From Paraburkholderia adhaesiva (GTDB lineage Bacteria > Pseudomonadota > Gammaproteobacteria > Burkholderiales > Burkholderiaceae), in assembly GCF_021390575.1 (NCBI RefSeq), contig NZ_JAJEJQ010000001.1, forward strand, positions 2,580,501 through 2,644,500: 64,000 nt of DNA, in the 5' to 3' direction. Numbering within the stretch: position 1 is the stretch's first letter; the number at the start of each line of letters is the position of its first letter. This document shows, piece by piece, positions 8,830 to 16,573 of the stretch. The notes beneath the pieces are model-generated. The model was not told the DNA's origin. It did not search any database and saw only the letters and a program-made list of their open reading frames with translations. A program made the position numbers and the translations under genes.

Positions 8830-9656
8830 TTGACTGTACGCATGCGCTGCCGGTTTCGCGACAGACGCGACTGGTTGGCATCGCGAGATCGAGCGCATAT
8901 TACCGGGCGCAGCCGGTCAGCGAGGTCGATCAGTTGCTGATGCGGCGAATCGACGAACTGCACATGGAGTTCCCATTTGCAGGGGCGCGGATGCTGGCGC
9001 GCCTGTTGCGCCGGGAAGGCCATGAGGTGGGTCGCCGTCGCGTACGCACGCTGATGAAGCGCATGGGCGTCGAGGCGCTGTACTGCAAGCCGAACACGAG
9101 CCGCCGCAACGCGCAGCACAAGATCTGGCCGTACCTGCTGCGCGGCATGAAGATCGAGCGTGCCAATCAGGTGTTCGCCCTCGACACGACGTACATTCCG
9201 ATGGCGCGCGGCTTCGTGTACCTGACGGCAGTGGTGGACTGGGCGAGCCGCAAGATTCTCGCGTACCGGGTCGCCATCACGCTGGAAGCCACGCACGCCG
9301 TCGAGGCGCTGGAAGAGGCGTTCGCCCGCTACGGACTGCCCGACATCGTGAACACCGATCAGGGTAGCCAGTTCACGGCGGGCGCGTTCACCGAGGCGGT
9401 GCTGAGCCGGGGCGTGCGGCTGTCGATGGACGGCAAAGGGGCCTGGCGCGACAACGTGTTCGTCGAACGGGTGTGGCGCAGCATCAAGTACGAAGAGGTC
9501 TACCTGAAAGCGTACGAGTCGGTCAGCCATGCCCGGCGCTCCATCGGCGAATACGTCGAGCTGTACAACCGGAAACGGCCCCATTCGAGCCTGGCGGATC
9601 AGACCCCGGATGAGGCATACTTCGCGACGCTGCCTGCGATCAAATCGGCAGCATGA
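8826..9656 (+). CDS. IS3-family transposase OrfB (DDE catalytic subunit)
   Basis: A 276-aa rve-type integrase core. It has the HTH_21 region near residues 38-90, the first catalytic Asp in [10 protein letters not shown], the second in NTDQGSQFT, the Glu in [18 protein letters not shown], and the closing [10 protein letters not shown]. The domains are full length and uninterrupted. Translation probably couples to orfA through the 4-nt overlap. Confidence 0.93.
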   Translation: MIDCTHALPVSRQTRLVGIARSSAYYRAQPVSEVDQLLMRRIDELHMEFPFAGARMLARLLRREGHEVGRRRVRTLMKRMGVEALYCKPNTSRRNAQHKIWPYLLRGMKIERANQVFALDTTYIPMARGFVYLTAVVDWASRKILAYRVAITLEATHAVEALEEAFARYGLPDIVNTDQGSQFTAGAFTEAVLSRGVRLSMDGKGAWRDNVFVERVWRSIKYEEVYLKAYESVSHARRSIGEYVELYNRKRPHSSLADQTPDEAYFATLPAIKSAA

Positions 9657-9717
9657 TTGCCTCGGACGTTCCACTTAAAAATCTCAGATGACTGTCCGAA
9701 CGAGTGAGGCCACCTCT

Positions 9718-9973
9718 ATCCACCCTTGAGTGGCAAGCGGCTTTTCGCCGCTTAATCCGGTCCACCACACCCGCAAGTTGCCCGGATACCACCACTCGCA
9801 GCTTCTTCCCAGTTTTCCCCTGCCGAACCCACAACTCACCGGCCCGAATATCCGATTCCGAGAAATTCAACGTGTCCGCGGGCCGTTGCCCAGTTAGGTA
9901 GGCCAAGTCCATCGCGTCGCGCGTAGGCTCATCGGCGGCACTCCACACACGCTGGAAGATGTCATCCTCAACA
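9718..9973 (-). pseudogene. Tyrosine integrase, central fragment
   Basis: About 85 codons continuing the integrase of 8173-8433. It contains the box I catalytic Arg in AYLTGQRPADTLNF and the beta-strand Lys region (VRQGKTGKKLRVV). It is cut at 9718 by one IS and at 9973 by another. The N-terminal 150-200 residues of the enzyme are not found anywhere in the window, so part of the gene is deleted rather than only displaced. Confidence 0.9.
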
Positions 9974-10037
9974 TGTAGTGGTCTAATGAATCCGGACACT
10001 GATTTAGGCGAGAATGGTCGCCATGAAGAGGTGTCTG

Positions 10038-10346
10038 ATGAGCAAGCAACGACGTACGTTTTCCCCGGAGTTCAAACAGCAAGCCGCCTGTCTGGTGCTC
10101 GACCAGGGCTATAGCCATATGGAGGCAAGCCGCTCGGTCGGTGTCGGCGAGACGGTGCTGCGTCGCTGGGTGCAGCAACTTCAGATGGAACGCCAGGGCG
10201 TCACGCCGCAGGGCAAGGCAATCACGCCGGATCAACAGCGTATTCAGGAACTCGAGGCGCGTATCGAACGCCTCGAGCGTGAGAAGGCCATTTTAAAAAA
10301 GGCTACCGCGCTCTTGATGTCGGAAGGCATCGAACGTACGAAGTAA
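10038..10346 (+). CDS. IS3-family transposase OrfA of the outer IS
   Basis: A 102-aa helix-turn-helix protein (FSPEFKQQAACLVLDQGYS, then SVGVGETVLRRWV) with a C-terminal coiled coil (IQELEARIERLEREKAILKK). The codons near 10295-10301 form AAAAAAG, the classic -1 frameshift site for making OrfAB. An ATG at 10014 is possible but adds nothing conserved. Confidence 0.9.
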   Translation: MSKQRRTFSPEFKQQAACLVLDQGYSHMEASRSVGVGETVLRRWVQQLQMERQGVTPQGKAITPDQQRIQELEARIERLEREKAILKKATALLMSEGIERTK

Positions 10347-10783
10347 TTGATCAGATTGGCGCAAGCGAATCGGTCGAACTGATCTGCGCGGTATTCGACG
10401 TATCGCGATCCTGCCTGTATGCGTACCGGGAGCGCGCCCAGCGCGTTGACGCCGAGCGCATGGCACTGCGTAGCCGGGTACACGAGCTGTTCGTCGAGAG
10501 TCGAAGCTCTGCCGGCAGCCGCAGCATCATGGGCATGATGCGCGAAGAAGGTACGGTGATTGGCCGCTTCAAGGTCAGCCGCCTGATGGAAGAACTCGGG
10601 CTTATCTGCAAGCAGCCGGGTCGCCATGCCTACAAGCAGGCCACGGTCGAGCGGATCGATATCCCGAATCATCTCAATCGTGAATTCGAGGTTGGTACGC
10701 CGAATCAGATCTGGTGTGGTGACATCACCTATGTCTGGGCGCAGGGCCGTTGGCATTATCTGGCCGTAGTGCTCGACCTGTTC
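10298..10783 (+). pseudogene. OrfB of the outer IS, 5' part (interrupted)
   Basis: It is read in the -1 frame from the AAAAAAG slip site. It contains the HTH_21 region (SRSIMGMMREEG) and the first catalytic Asp in IWCGDITYVW. The frame ends within a few codons of 10783, where the nested IS begins; the original reading continues at 11978 as [11 protein letters not shown]. Confidence 0.92.
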
Positions 10784-10850
10784 AGGTAATGCCCCCGCAA
10801 ATCCATCGTCGGGAGAAGTAGAATTTTCTCGTTAAGAGGGAGTTCTGCAG

Positions 10851-11117
10851 ATGAAGAAGTCGAGATTCACGGACAGCCAGATACTGGAGGCGCTCAAGCG
10901 CGCGGAGGCCGGACTGGCGGTGCCGGAGCTGTGCCGGGAGCTGGGCATCAGTTCGGCGACGTTTTATAAATGGCGCTCGAAGTACGGCGGCATGGACGCG
11001 TCGATGATGTCGCGCATGAAGGAACTGGAGGCGGAGAATGCCCGGCTTCGCAAGATGTACATCGAGGAGAAGCTCAAGGCTGAGATTGCCTCGGAGGCAC
11101 TGCAAAAAAAGTTCTGA
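10851..11117 (+). CDS. IS407-type transposase OrfA of the nested IS
   Basis: 88 aa, starting [19 protein letters not shown] with a helix-turn-helix ([20 protein letters not shown]) and the KYGGMDASM motif common to IS407-group OrfA. It ends in an A-rich run (about 11104-11111) suited to a -1 frameshift into orfB. Confidence 0.92.
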   Translation: MKKSRFTDSQILEALKRAEAGLAVPELCRELGISSATFYKWRSKYGGMDASMMSRMKELEAENARLRKMYIEEKLKAEIASEALQKKF

Positions 11118-11137
11118 AGCCATCTCGTCGGCGCGAG

Positions 11138-11938
11138 ATGGCAAAGCGGGTTGTGCAACAGCGGCGCGTGTCAATTCGTGTGGCGTGCGCGGCGTTTGGC
11201 ATCAGCGAGTCGTGCTACCGGTACGAGGCGAAGTTGAACACGGAGAACGAAGAGATTGCCAACTGGCTGCTGCGTATCACGGGTTGCCATCGCAACTGGG
11301 GTTTTCTGCTGTGCTACTTCTACCTGCGTAACGTGAAGGGATTCGGCTGGAACCATAAGCGCATTTACCGGATTTACCGCGAGCTGGAGCTGAACCTGCG
11401 CATCAAGCCGAAAAAGCGGCTGGTGCGGGAAACGCCGCAGCCGCTATCGGTACCGGAGGCCATCAATGAAGTGTGGTCGATGGACTTCATGCATGACCAG
11501 CTGGTTGACGGGCGCAGTATCCGGACGCTGAACGTGATTGATGATTTCAACCGCGAGGCGCTGGGCATCGAGGTGGATTTCTCGTTGCCATCCGAGCGGG
11601 TGATTCGCACGCTGAAGCAGCATATGGAATGGCGAGGCAAGCCGAAGGTCATCCGGTGCGACAACGGCCCGGAATATCTGAGCGCGGCCATCGTGACGTG
11701 GACGCAGAAGCAAGGCATCCGGTTGGAATACATCGAGCCGGGCAAGCCGCAGCAGAATGCGTATATCGAACGGTTCAACCGGACTGCTCGGTACGAATGG
11801 TTGTCGCAGTATCTGTGGGAAGACCTGGAGCAGGTTCGCGAAGCGGCGGCCGACTGGATGTGGATTTACAATCACGAGCGCCCGAATATGGCATTGGGCG
11901 GTTTTACCCCGAAGCAGCGGCTGGCCATGGCCGCTTAG
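11138..11938 (+). CDS. IS407-type transposase OrfB of the nested IS
   Basis: 266 aa with a complete DDE core: first Asp in [11 protein letters not shown], second in [10 protein letters not shown], Glu in [17 protein letters not shown], closing with [11 protein letters not shown]. The frame is -1 relative to orfA, so the natural product is probably an OrfAB fusion made by slippage at the A-run. The ATG at 11138 is the first in frame. Confidence 0.92.
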   Translation: MAKRVVQQRRVSIRVACAAFGISESCYRYEAKLNTENEEIANWLLRITGCHRNWGFLLCYFYLRNVKGFGWNHKRIYRIYRELELNLRIKPKKRLVRETPQPLSVPEAINEVWSMDFMHDQLVDGRSIRTLNVIDDFNREALGIEVDFSLPSERVIRTLKQHMEWRGKPKVIRCDNGPEYLSAAIVTWTQKQGIRLEYIEPGKPQQNAYIERFNRTARYEWLSQYLWEDLEQVREAAADWMWIYNHERPNMALGGFTPKQRLAMAA

Positions 11939-12397
<459 letters not shown>

Positions 12398-12458
12398 CCA
12401 CTACAATCACGATCTAAATGAGAGATCGGCAATGTCGAAGTGCCATTTGGAAGCCCCC

Positions 12459-13388
12459 TCAGGGATGCGGCTTCTTGTTGAGCAATGATGTACGCAGCGT
12501 AGCTGAGAACCCCGGCTCAACGCTGTCAATAAACGCCAGAAGCCCGTCAAGCTCAGCAGACTCATCCGCAGTCAACAGACCCAACGTTCTACGGTGAAAC
12601 ATCGATCTCGCCAAACGCTTACGGTCACGGCCCACAGAAAGCCCCCCATCCGGCGTCAGGACAATGCCTGTCACCATGCGTAGACCAGCGCGGGATGCGT
12701 GTACAGTTTTCCGACGATTTACTGTGACCCTCGGGTATGCCAAAGTCGCAAGCGTATCGCTCACGAAATCTGCGTACTCGGACAGAATCCCTCTCTCGGT
12801 AGTCGACAAAGTAATATCATCTGCGTACCTCGTATACACGACCCCTTCAGACTGAGCCTTTTCCGATACAGCGCAATCAAACTCATACATTACGCTATTA
12901 GACAGTAACGGAGAACTCGGTGCACCAATACAAAGCTGCAACGCAGTCGCGCGAGTACGCTGCGGAAGCCAAGTACAAGCTCGCACAATCAATTGGCGAT
13001 CCACAAGCGTGTACGTATTTCCGCAGTATGACTCCAAGTGCATGTGGAGAGCTTCAGCAGAGATCGATGGAAAAAAATTAGAGAAGTCCATCTTTAGCAT
13101 AAAGCGACTGCCCAAATGCCGCTCAGCGTTCTTTTTAATCGAAGTACCCGGCTCATACGCCATGACGTCCTCATGCACCGGAAGTTGCGGACGAAGTTCA
13201 TTTATCAACCAACGCTGAATCGCCTTCACCTCGCGCGCTGGTTGTGCAATAACCCGCGGCGACCCATCGCGCTTCGGAATTGCGAATACTTTGTAGCGCA
13301 ATGGCGCCGTTTTAATGATGCTTGCAAGCTGCCTCGGAAGCATTCCCAAGTCGCCGGCCATCTTCCTCAAAAGATCTGGATATGCCAT
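12459..13388 (-). CDS. Retron reverse transcriptase (type II-A retron)
   Basis: A 309-aa reverse transcriptase with the marks of retron RTs: motif A MDFSNFFPS (Asp101), the retron-specific NAxxH as NAERH at 87-91, the active site YADD at 188-191, SPLLSN near 159-164, and VTG at 239-241. It primes cDNA synthesis from the 2'-OH of a G in the msr RNA and copies msd to make msDNA; the RT-msDNA complex holds the effector inactive. The ATG at 13388 shares one base with the effector stop (TAATG), so translation is coupled. Family RTs are about 300-320 aa, so it looks complete. The neighbouring IS ends 53 bp past its stop. Confidence 0.95.
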   Translation of the reverse strand: MAYPDLLRKMAGDLGMLPRQLASIIKTAPLRYKVFAIPKRDGSPRVIAQPAREVKAIQRWLINELRPQLPVHEDVMAYEPGTSIKKNAERHLGSRFMLKMDFSNFFPSISAEALHMHLESYCGNTYTLVDRQLIVRACTWLPQRTRATALQLCIGAPSSPLLSNSVMYEFDCAVSEKAQSEGVVYTRYADDITLSTTERGILSEYADFVSDTLATLAYPRVTVNRRKTVHASRAGLRMVTGIVLTPDGGLSVGRDRKRLARSMFHRRTLGLLTADESAELDGLLAFIDSVEPGFSATLRTSLLNKKPHP

Positions 13389-14311
13389 TATCGACGGCTC
13401 CGCACTTCCTGAATGGCACGAAAGCGCTTTTTGTCGGACGTACTATATTTTGCCAAGACGTCGCTTCGAAAACGCGCGACATCAAGCAACCCATCACCAA
13501 TATGAAGCTTTAAATACTGACTACCGGTTATGGCAACATAGAACCGCTGATCCCCTTTGGGCTCCATCGCAATCAATCCAACACGGTCCAGCAAATACAG
13601 AACTTGCTTCAGTTCGTGTTCGCTTTTCTCCACCCCAGCCTCATTCAGAAAAGTTCGCAATTCGCGCACCGTCAGTGCTGAGTAGAGGTCAAGCAAATCA
13701 CATACAAGCAATGCAAAATGAAGCCACTGACCGCGGTCGAATGGCTTCTCTGTATTTTTCTTCGATAACCTCGCGCGAACAGCCTCCGCCACCTCAGCCT
13801 GCAACTCTTCCGCTAGCTTACCGTCTATTTGTGATTTATCGTTAAGCCATTTATAAACCTCAGCGGTGTTCCCGTGTGTCTTTTCGAGGAAATCGACAGG
13901 CCCCAATTTAATAAATGAAGCCGACTTGTAGTACTGAGAGTCGACAAATACTAGGAGCTTATCGCGAAACTCACCTATCGCAGAAAAAAGCCCCAATTCG
14001 GCAATTGCACCGGGACTCTCCAAAACCAGAACAATGATCGACGATAGTTCCGCTATATGCCGCTCAAATAAGACTAGATCATTGTAGATTGAATCAGTAG
14101 CCCAATCTTTATAGTGTTCTGCGACGCGGATTCGCTCTTCGTCGGAATTATCTTTTACCAGTTCACGATAAAGAGCATCACGTAGGGATGTTGGAAGAAC
14201 GGATTTCACATCCGTGGGGCCGCCGCACAAAAAAATGAAGCCCTCGTAGGGCTTCACACGTGACCGGTCAAGATCAATCCTTGACGAAAGCGATGTGCTG
14301 AGATCGCTCAT
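13388..14311 (-). CDS. Retron effector: nucleoside deoxyribosyltransferase-like toxin with winged-helix domain
   Basis: 307 aa, the same length as the Ec86 effector. The N-terminal NDT-like domain has FIFLCGG at residues 25-31 and ESPGAIAELGLFSA at 98-111, closely matching the FLCGG and ESPGSFTELGAFS of Ec86. The C-terminal part (about 195-265) reads as a winged helix (LTVRELRTFLNEAGVEKSEHELKQVL). In the family this protein is the toxin of a tripartite anti-phage system, kept silent by RT-msDNA and released on infection; its enzyme targets nucleotides or NAD-type substrates. It lies between the ncRNA and RT genes, as in Ec86. The AGG/GGG before the ATG is about 12 nt away and weak. Codon use is less GC-rich than the host. 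Confidence 0.92.
   Translation of the reverse strand: MSDLSTSLSSRIDLDRSRVKPYEGFIFLCGGPTDVKSVLPTSLRDALYRELVKDNSDEERIRVAEHYKDWATDSIYNDLVLFERHIAELSSIIVLVLESPGAIAELGLFSAIGEFRDKLLVFVDSQYYKSASFIKLGPVDFLEKTHGNTAEVYKWLNDKSQIDGKLAEELQAEVAEAVRARLSKKNTEKPFDRGQWLHFALLVCDLLDLYSALTVRELRTFLNEAGVEKSEHELKQVLYLLDRVGLIAMEPKGDQRFYVAITGSQYLKLHIGDGLLDVARFRSDVLAKYSTSDKKRFRAIQEVRSRR
14230..14257 (-). terminator. Terminator-like hairpin inside the effector gene start
   Basis: On the minus strand TGAAGCCC-TACGA-GGGCTTCA (8-bp stem) is followed by T7 (14236 to 14230). It lies over effector codons 19-28, just before the conserved FLCGG. It looks like an intrinsic terminator that could end most ncRNA transcripts before the effector is made. 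The codons are also conserved protein sequence, so coincidence is possible. Confidence 0.55.
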
Positions 14312-14319
14312 TTATTATT

Positions 14320-14476
14320 GCCCTACCTAAAGTGCGCCGCGAAACCGGTTTCGGGTTTTCCGAGTGCCCGCAGGAAAACCCGAAACCGGTTTCGCGGCGG
14401 TAATCTCGATCAATCATTGTCAGTCTGGCGAACCGCCCGACTATTCTACGGAGCCCGTCGTAGAACCGCGTAAAGG
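14320..14476 (-). ncRNA. Retron msr-msd non-coding RNA (predicted)
   Basis: The region between the promoter and the effector start reads, 5' to 3', as two msr stem-loops: TTCTACG/CGTAGAA with an 8-nt loop (14465-14444) and AGTC-GGCG/CGCC-GACT (14442-14422). A short linker follows, then the long msd hairpin at 14399-14335. The ends are estimates: the 5' end from the -10 box, the 3' end from the last base before the weak ribosome site. The inverted repeats a1/a2 that normally pair the two ends were not found, and the branching G was not assigned. Confidence 0.75.
14335..14399 (-). repeat. msd hairpin: perfect 27-bp inverted repeat
   Basis: Arms 14335-14361 and 14373-14399 are perfectly complementary around an 11-nt loop (14362-14372). 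Each arm contains the self-complementary GAAACCGGTTTC. There is no T-run after it and the stem is far longer than a terminator, so it fits the template for the single-stranded msDNA stem. Confidence 0.9.
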
Positions 14477-14482
14477 CCCCAT

Positions 14483-14512
14483 ATCATAGGCATAGACCCG
14501 CGCCACAGTCAA
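14483..14512 (-). promoter_or_regulatory. Promoter of the retron operon
   Basis: On the minus strand TTGACT (14512-14507), an 18-bp spacer and TATGAT (14488-14483). It sits just upstream of the first msr hairpin, and the IS at 14650 lies beyond it, so the IS does not separate promoter from retron. Confidence 0.7.
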
Positions 14513-14710
14513 TATTTTCGAAGTCCCCTCTTGGAAAGAGGCTGATTTCATTTCCGCATTGCTCCGCGTTACTGGCCCACGGCTTTACGTCAACAAAAGC
14601 CCCCTCTATGCCAATTGCATGAGTCATTCATCTAGCAACTTAGCCAGACTGACCTGCCCCCCGAGATTAGTACGCTGACGGTGTAGAGTCCGTTCCGACA
14701 AGGAGCGGTC

Positions 14711-14971
14711 ATGAAGAAGCGATTCACCGAAGAACAGATTATTGGCGTGCTGAAGGAAGGCGAGGCGGGCCTGAAGCCAGCAGAGCTGTGCCGCAAGCAC
14801 GGCATCTCGGAAGCGACCTACTACAACTGGAAGGCGAAATTCGGCGGCATGACGGTTTCCGATGCGCAGCGCCTGAAGGAGCTGGAGCAGGAGAACAGCA
14901 AGCTCAAGCGTCTGCTGGCCGAGTCGATGCTCGACAATTCTGCGTTGAAGGACCTTCTGTCGCGAAAATAG
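14711..14971 (+). CDS. IS407-type transposase OrfA
   Basis: 86 aa: MKKRFTEEQIIGVLKEGEAG, a helix-turn-helix (PAELCRKHGISEATYYNWKA), KFGGM, and a C-terminal leucine zipper (LKELEQENSKLKRLLAES). It ends in CGAAAATAG, where it overlaps orfB. Confidence 0.93.
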   Translation: MKKRFTEEQIIGVLKEGEAGLKPAELCRKHGISEATYYNWKAKFGGMTVSDAQRLKELEQENSKLKRLLAESMLDNSALKDLLSRK

Positions 14972-15834
14972 CAAGCCCGCAGGCCAAACGCGAAGCGGTC
15001 CAGATATTGATGACCGAACGCGCCATGGGTGTCACCCGGGCCTGCGGGCTGGTAGGGATTTCGCGCTCGCTGTTTCAGTATGAGTCGCGCCGCCGGGTCG
15101 ACGACGAAGTGCTGACTGGCCGGATGATGGCCATCGCCGCGCAAAAGCGTCGCTACGGCTATCGCCGGATTCATGTTCTGTTGCAGCGCGAGGGCTGGCT
15201 GGCAAACCATAAACGCATCTGGCGGCTGTATAGCAAGGCTGGACTGAGCGTGCGCAAGCGGCGACGCAAGCGCATAGCCGCTGTCGAGCGCAAACCGCTG
15301 CCGGTGCCAACGGGGCCGAACCAGAGCTGGTCGATGGACTTCGTCAGCGACGGGCTGGCTTATGGTCGGCGCTTTCGCTGCCTGAACGTGGTCGACGATT
15401 ACACGCGTGAGTGCCTGGCTATCGAGGTCGATACCTCATTGCCGGGTCAACGGGTCAAGCAGGTGCTTGAACGGTTAAGCGAGATGCGCGGCTTGCCCGG
15501 GTCCATCACGGTGGACAACGGCCCGGAGTTCGCTGGTAAGGTGCTGGATGCATGGGCTTACGAAGTGGGCGTAACGCTGTCGTTCATCCGGCCCGGCAGG
15601 CCGGTGGAAAACGCCTACATCGAGAGCTTCAACGGGCGATTCCGGGACGAATGCCTGAACGAGCACTGGTTCGTTTCCATGCGTCACGCCAGGCGGTTGA
15701 TTGAAGATTGGCGTATCGAGTACAACACCGAGCGCCCTCACAGTTCGCTCGGGTATCTGGCGCCAGCGCAGTTCGCGCAGGCGCACGAAACGAAGGAATT
15801 ATTAACCTCGGACTCTAACGGCGCTTCGTACTAA
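14968..15834 (+). CDS. IS407-type transposase OrfB
   Basis: A DDE core of about 288 aa: Asp in SWSMDFVSDGL, Asp in TVDNGPEFAG, Glu in VENAYIESFNGRFRDECL, closing YNTERPHSSLGYL. The frame overlaps the end of orfA by a few bases and has no good start there (first ATG at 15010), so expression as an OrfAB fusion or by coupling is likely. Coordinates give the start of the homologous frame. Confidence 0.9.
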   Translation: MASPQAKREAVQILMTERAMGVTRACGLVGISRSLFQYESRRRVDDEVLTGRMMAIAAQKRRYGYRRIHVLLQREGWLANHKRIWRLYSKAGLSVRKRRRKRIAAVERKPLPVPTGPNQSWSMDFVSDGLAYGRRFRCLNVVDDYTRECLAIEVDTSLPGQRVKQVLERLSEMRGLPGSITVDNGPEFAGKVLDAWAYEVGVTLSFIRPGRPVENAYIESFNGRFRDECLNEHWFVSMRHARRLIEDWRIEYNTERPHSSLGYLAPAQFAQAHETKELLTSDSNGASY

Positions 15835-15850
15835 TACCGGGGGCAGGTCA

Positions 15851-15895
15851 AACGGACTCTACACCGTCAGCGTACTAATCTCGGGGGGCAGGTCA
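15851..15895 (-). repeat. Extra inverted copy of the IS left tip
   Basis: The 45 bp after the IS right end are an exact inverted copy of the first 45 bp of that IS (14650-14694), including the gtgtagagtccgtt part. It looks like the remnant of a second copy of the same element in opposite orientation. Confidence 0.85.
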
Positions 15896-15920
15896 TCACC
15901 CCAAAAGGGTCCATTGGAGC

Positions 15921-16346
15921 GTGGGTGGACGTCCAACTCATAGGGTGCGCCCCTATGAGTTGCTCACGGCCGCCAGTGCAGACGGGCAGGAAGGCTATCT
16001 CAAACAATACGATGACTACATGACCGCCAAGGGAGCGATAGACGCGACGGCTTGGCGCACTGCCTCACTTTCATTTGGCTTGCTCTTGCTGATAGTGATT
16101 GACATAACACTACTCGGCAATACCTCGCTGTCGATGGGTCTCGTAATATTCTTGAATTCGTCACTCTCCTACCTCGGTAATGTCGTCGGTACCGTCGTTG
16201 TTCTCCTCCTCCTCGCGTCTTGGCTCTATCGTTTTATCGCAGATGACGTCGACCGCGACTGGGTTGTTAGTCCGAAACTCCATGCAGAGTTGGAGCGTGA
16301 ACGACGGGAAGAACGAGAAGCAGAGATACTCCGCGTCCGCACTTGA
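15921..16346 (+). CDS. Small membrane protein of the island, unknown function
   Basis: An open frame of up to 141 aa with two hydrophobic segments: LSFGLLLLIVIDITLL plus LGLVIF-type residues near 50-75, and VVGTVVVLLLLASWLYRFI near 86-104. The tail is highly charged (RDWVVSPKLHAELERERREER). The GTG at 15921 is the furthest start, but a 12-bp inverted repeat (15934-15962) lies in the first codons; the ATG at 16020 is an alternative. The IS remnant ends 25 bp upstream, so the 5' end may be lost. Between the retron-flanking IS and attR. No family recognised. Confidence 0.5.
   Translation: MGGRPTHRVRPYELLTAASADGQEGYLKQYDDYMTAKGAIDATAWRTASLSFGLLLLIVIDITLLGNTSLSMGLVIFLNSSLSYLGNVVGTVVVLLLLASWLYRFIADDVDRDWVVSPKLHAELERERREEREAEILRVRT
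15934..15962. repeat. Perfect 12-bp inverted repeat near the start of the membrane ORF
   Basis: CAACTCATAGGG and CCCTATGAGTTG around a 5-nt loop (tgcgc). No T-run follows. It may be an operator or a hairpin left from a gene removed by the IS. Confidence 0.7.
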
Positions 16347-16481
16347 ACGGCGGATTCAAGCGCGACTTGCTCCGCAAATCCCCATGGTATCCAGCAGATT
16401 CGGGCACTATGTGTAGAACCTAGACACGTGTTTGCGTTGCGGAAAAAATCACTATGCCTTTGATTTAATTACGATTTCCTC

Positions 16482-16536
16482 CGGACTTTTAATCCGTTGG
16501 TCACAGGTTCGAATCCCGTACGGCCTACCAAAAGAT
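16482..16536 (+). repeat. attR: right 55-bp direct repeat (tRNA-Lys 3' fragment)
   Basis: An exact copy of 6950-7004: the 3' 49 bases of tRNA-Lys plus AAAGAT. It lacks the acceptor 5' strand and D arm, so it is not a functional tRNA. It marks the right boundary of the island. Confidence 0.95.
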
Positions 16537-16538
16537 AC

Positions 16539-16573
16539 AAAGGGTTGCACGCGAAAGCGTCGCAGCCCTTTTT
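16539..16573 (+). terminator. Original tRNA-Lys terminator, now beyond attR
   Basis: A hairpin AAGGGTTGC / GCAGCCCTT with an inner ACGC-GAAA-GCGT stem and a following T-run. It stands directly after the tRNA fragment, where the host tRNA terminator would have been before insertion. Confidence 0.8.

Larger units (their letters stand above)
8434..9717 (+). mobile_element. IS3-family insertion sequence (1284 bp) in the integrase gene
   Basis: Ends are AGAGGTGGCC...GGCCACCTCT, with TTCGGACAGTC repeated inverted further in. ATC at 8431-8433 and 9718-9720 is the 3-bp target duplication. Deleting the element plus one ATC restores the integrase reading frame exactly, which confirms both boundaries. 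It carries intact orfA and orfB, so it may still be active. Confidence 0.93.
14650..15850 (+). mobile_element. IS407-group IS3-family element, 1201 bp
   Basis: The left end TGACCTGCCCCCCGAGATTA at 14650 pairs with a right end ...ACCGGGGGCAGGTCA at 15850. It carries orfA and orfB. No clean 4-bp duplication is visible around it, and a further inverted copy of the left tip follows at 15851-15895. Confidence 0.85.

Noticed and set aside
14335..14399. Reading the retron hairpin as an ordinary terminator
   Set aside because: The stem is 27 bp and there is no T-run after it on either strand, and it lies between the promoter and the first retron gene.
14632..14647. CTAAGTTGC as the a1 partner of the retron ncRNA 3' end
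   Set aside because: It pairs with one mismatch and one wobble, but lies about 130 nt upstream of the promoter next to the IS, which would make an unusually long ncRNA.
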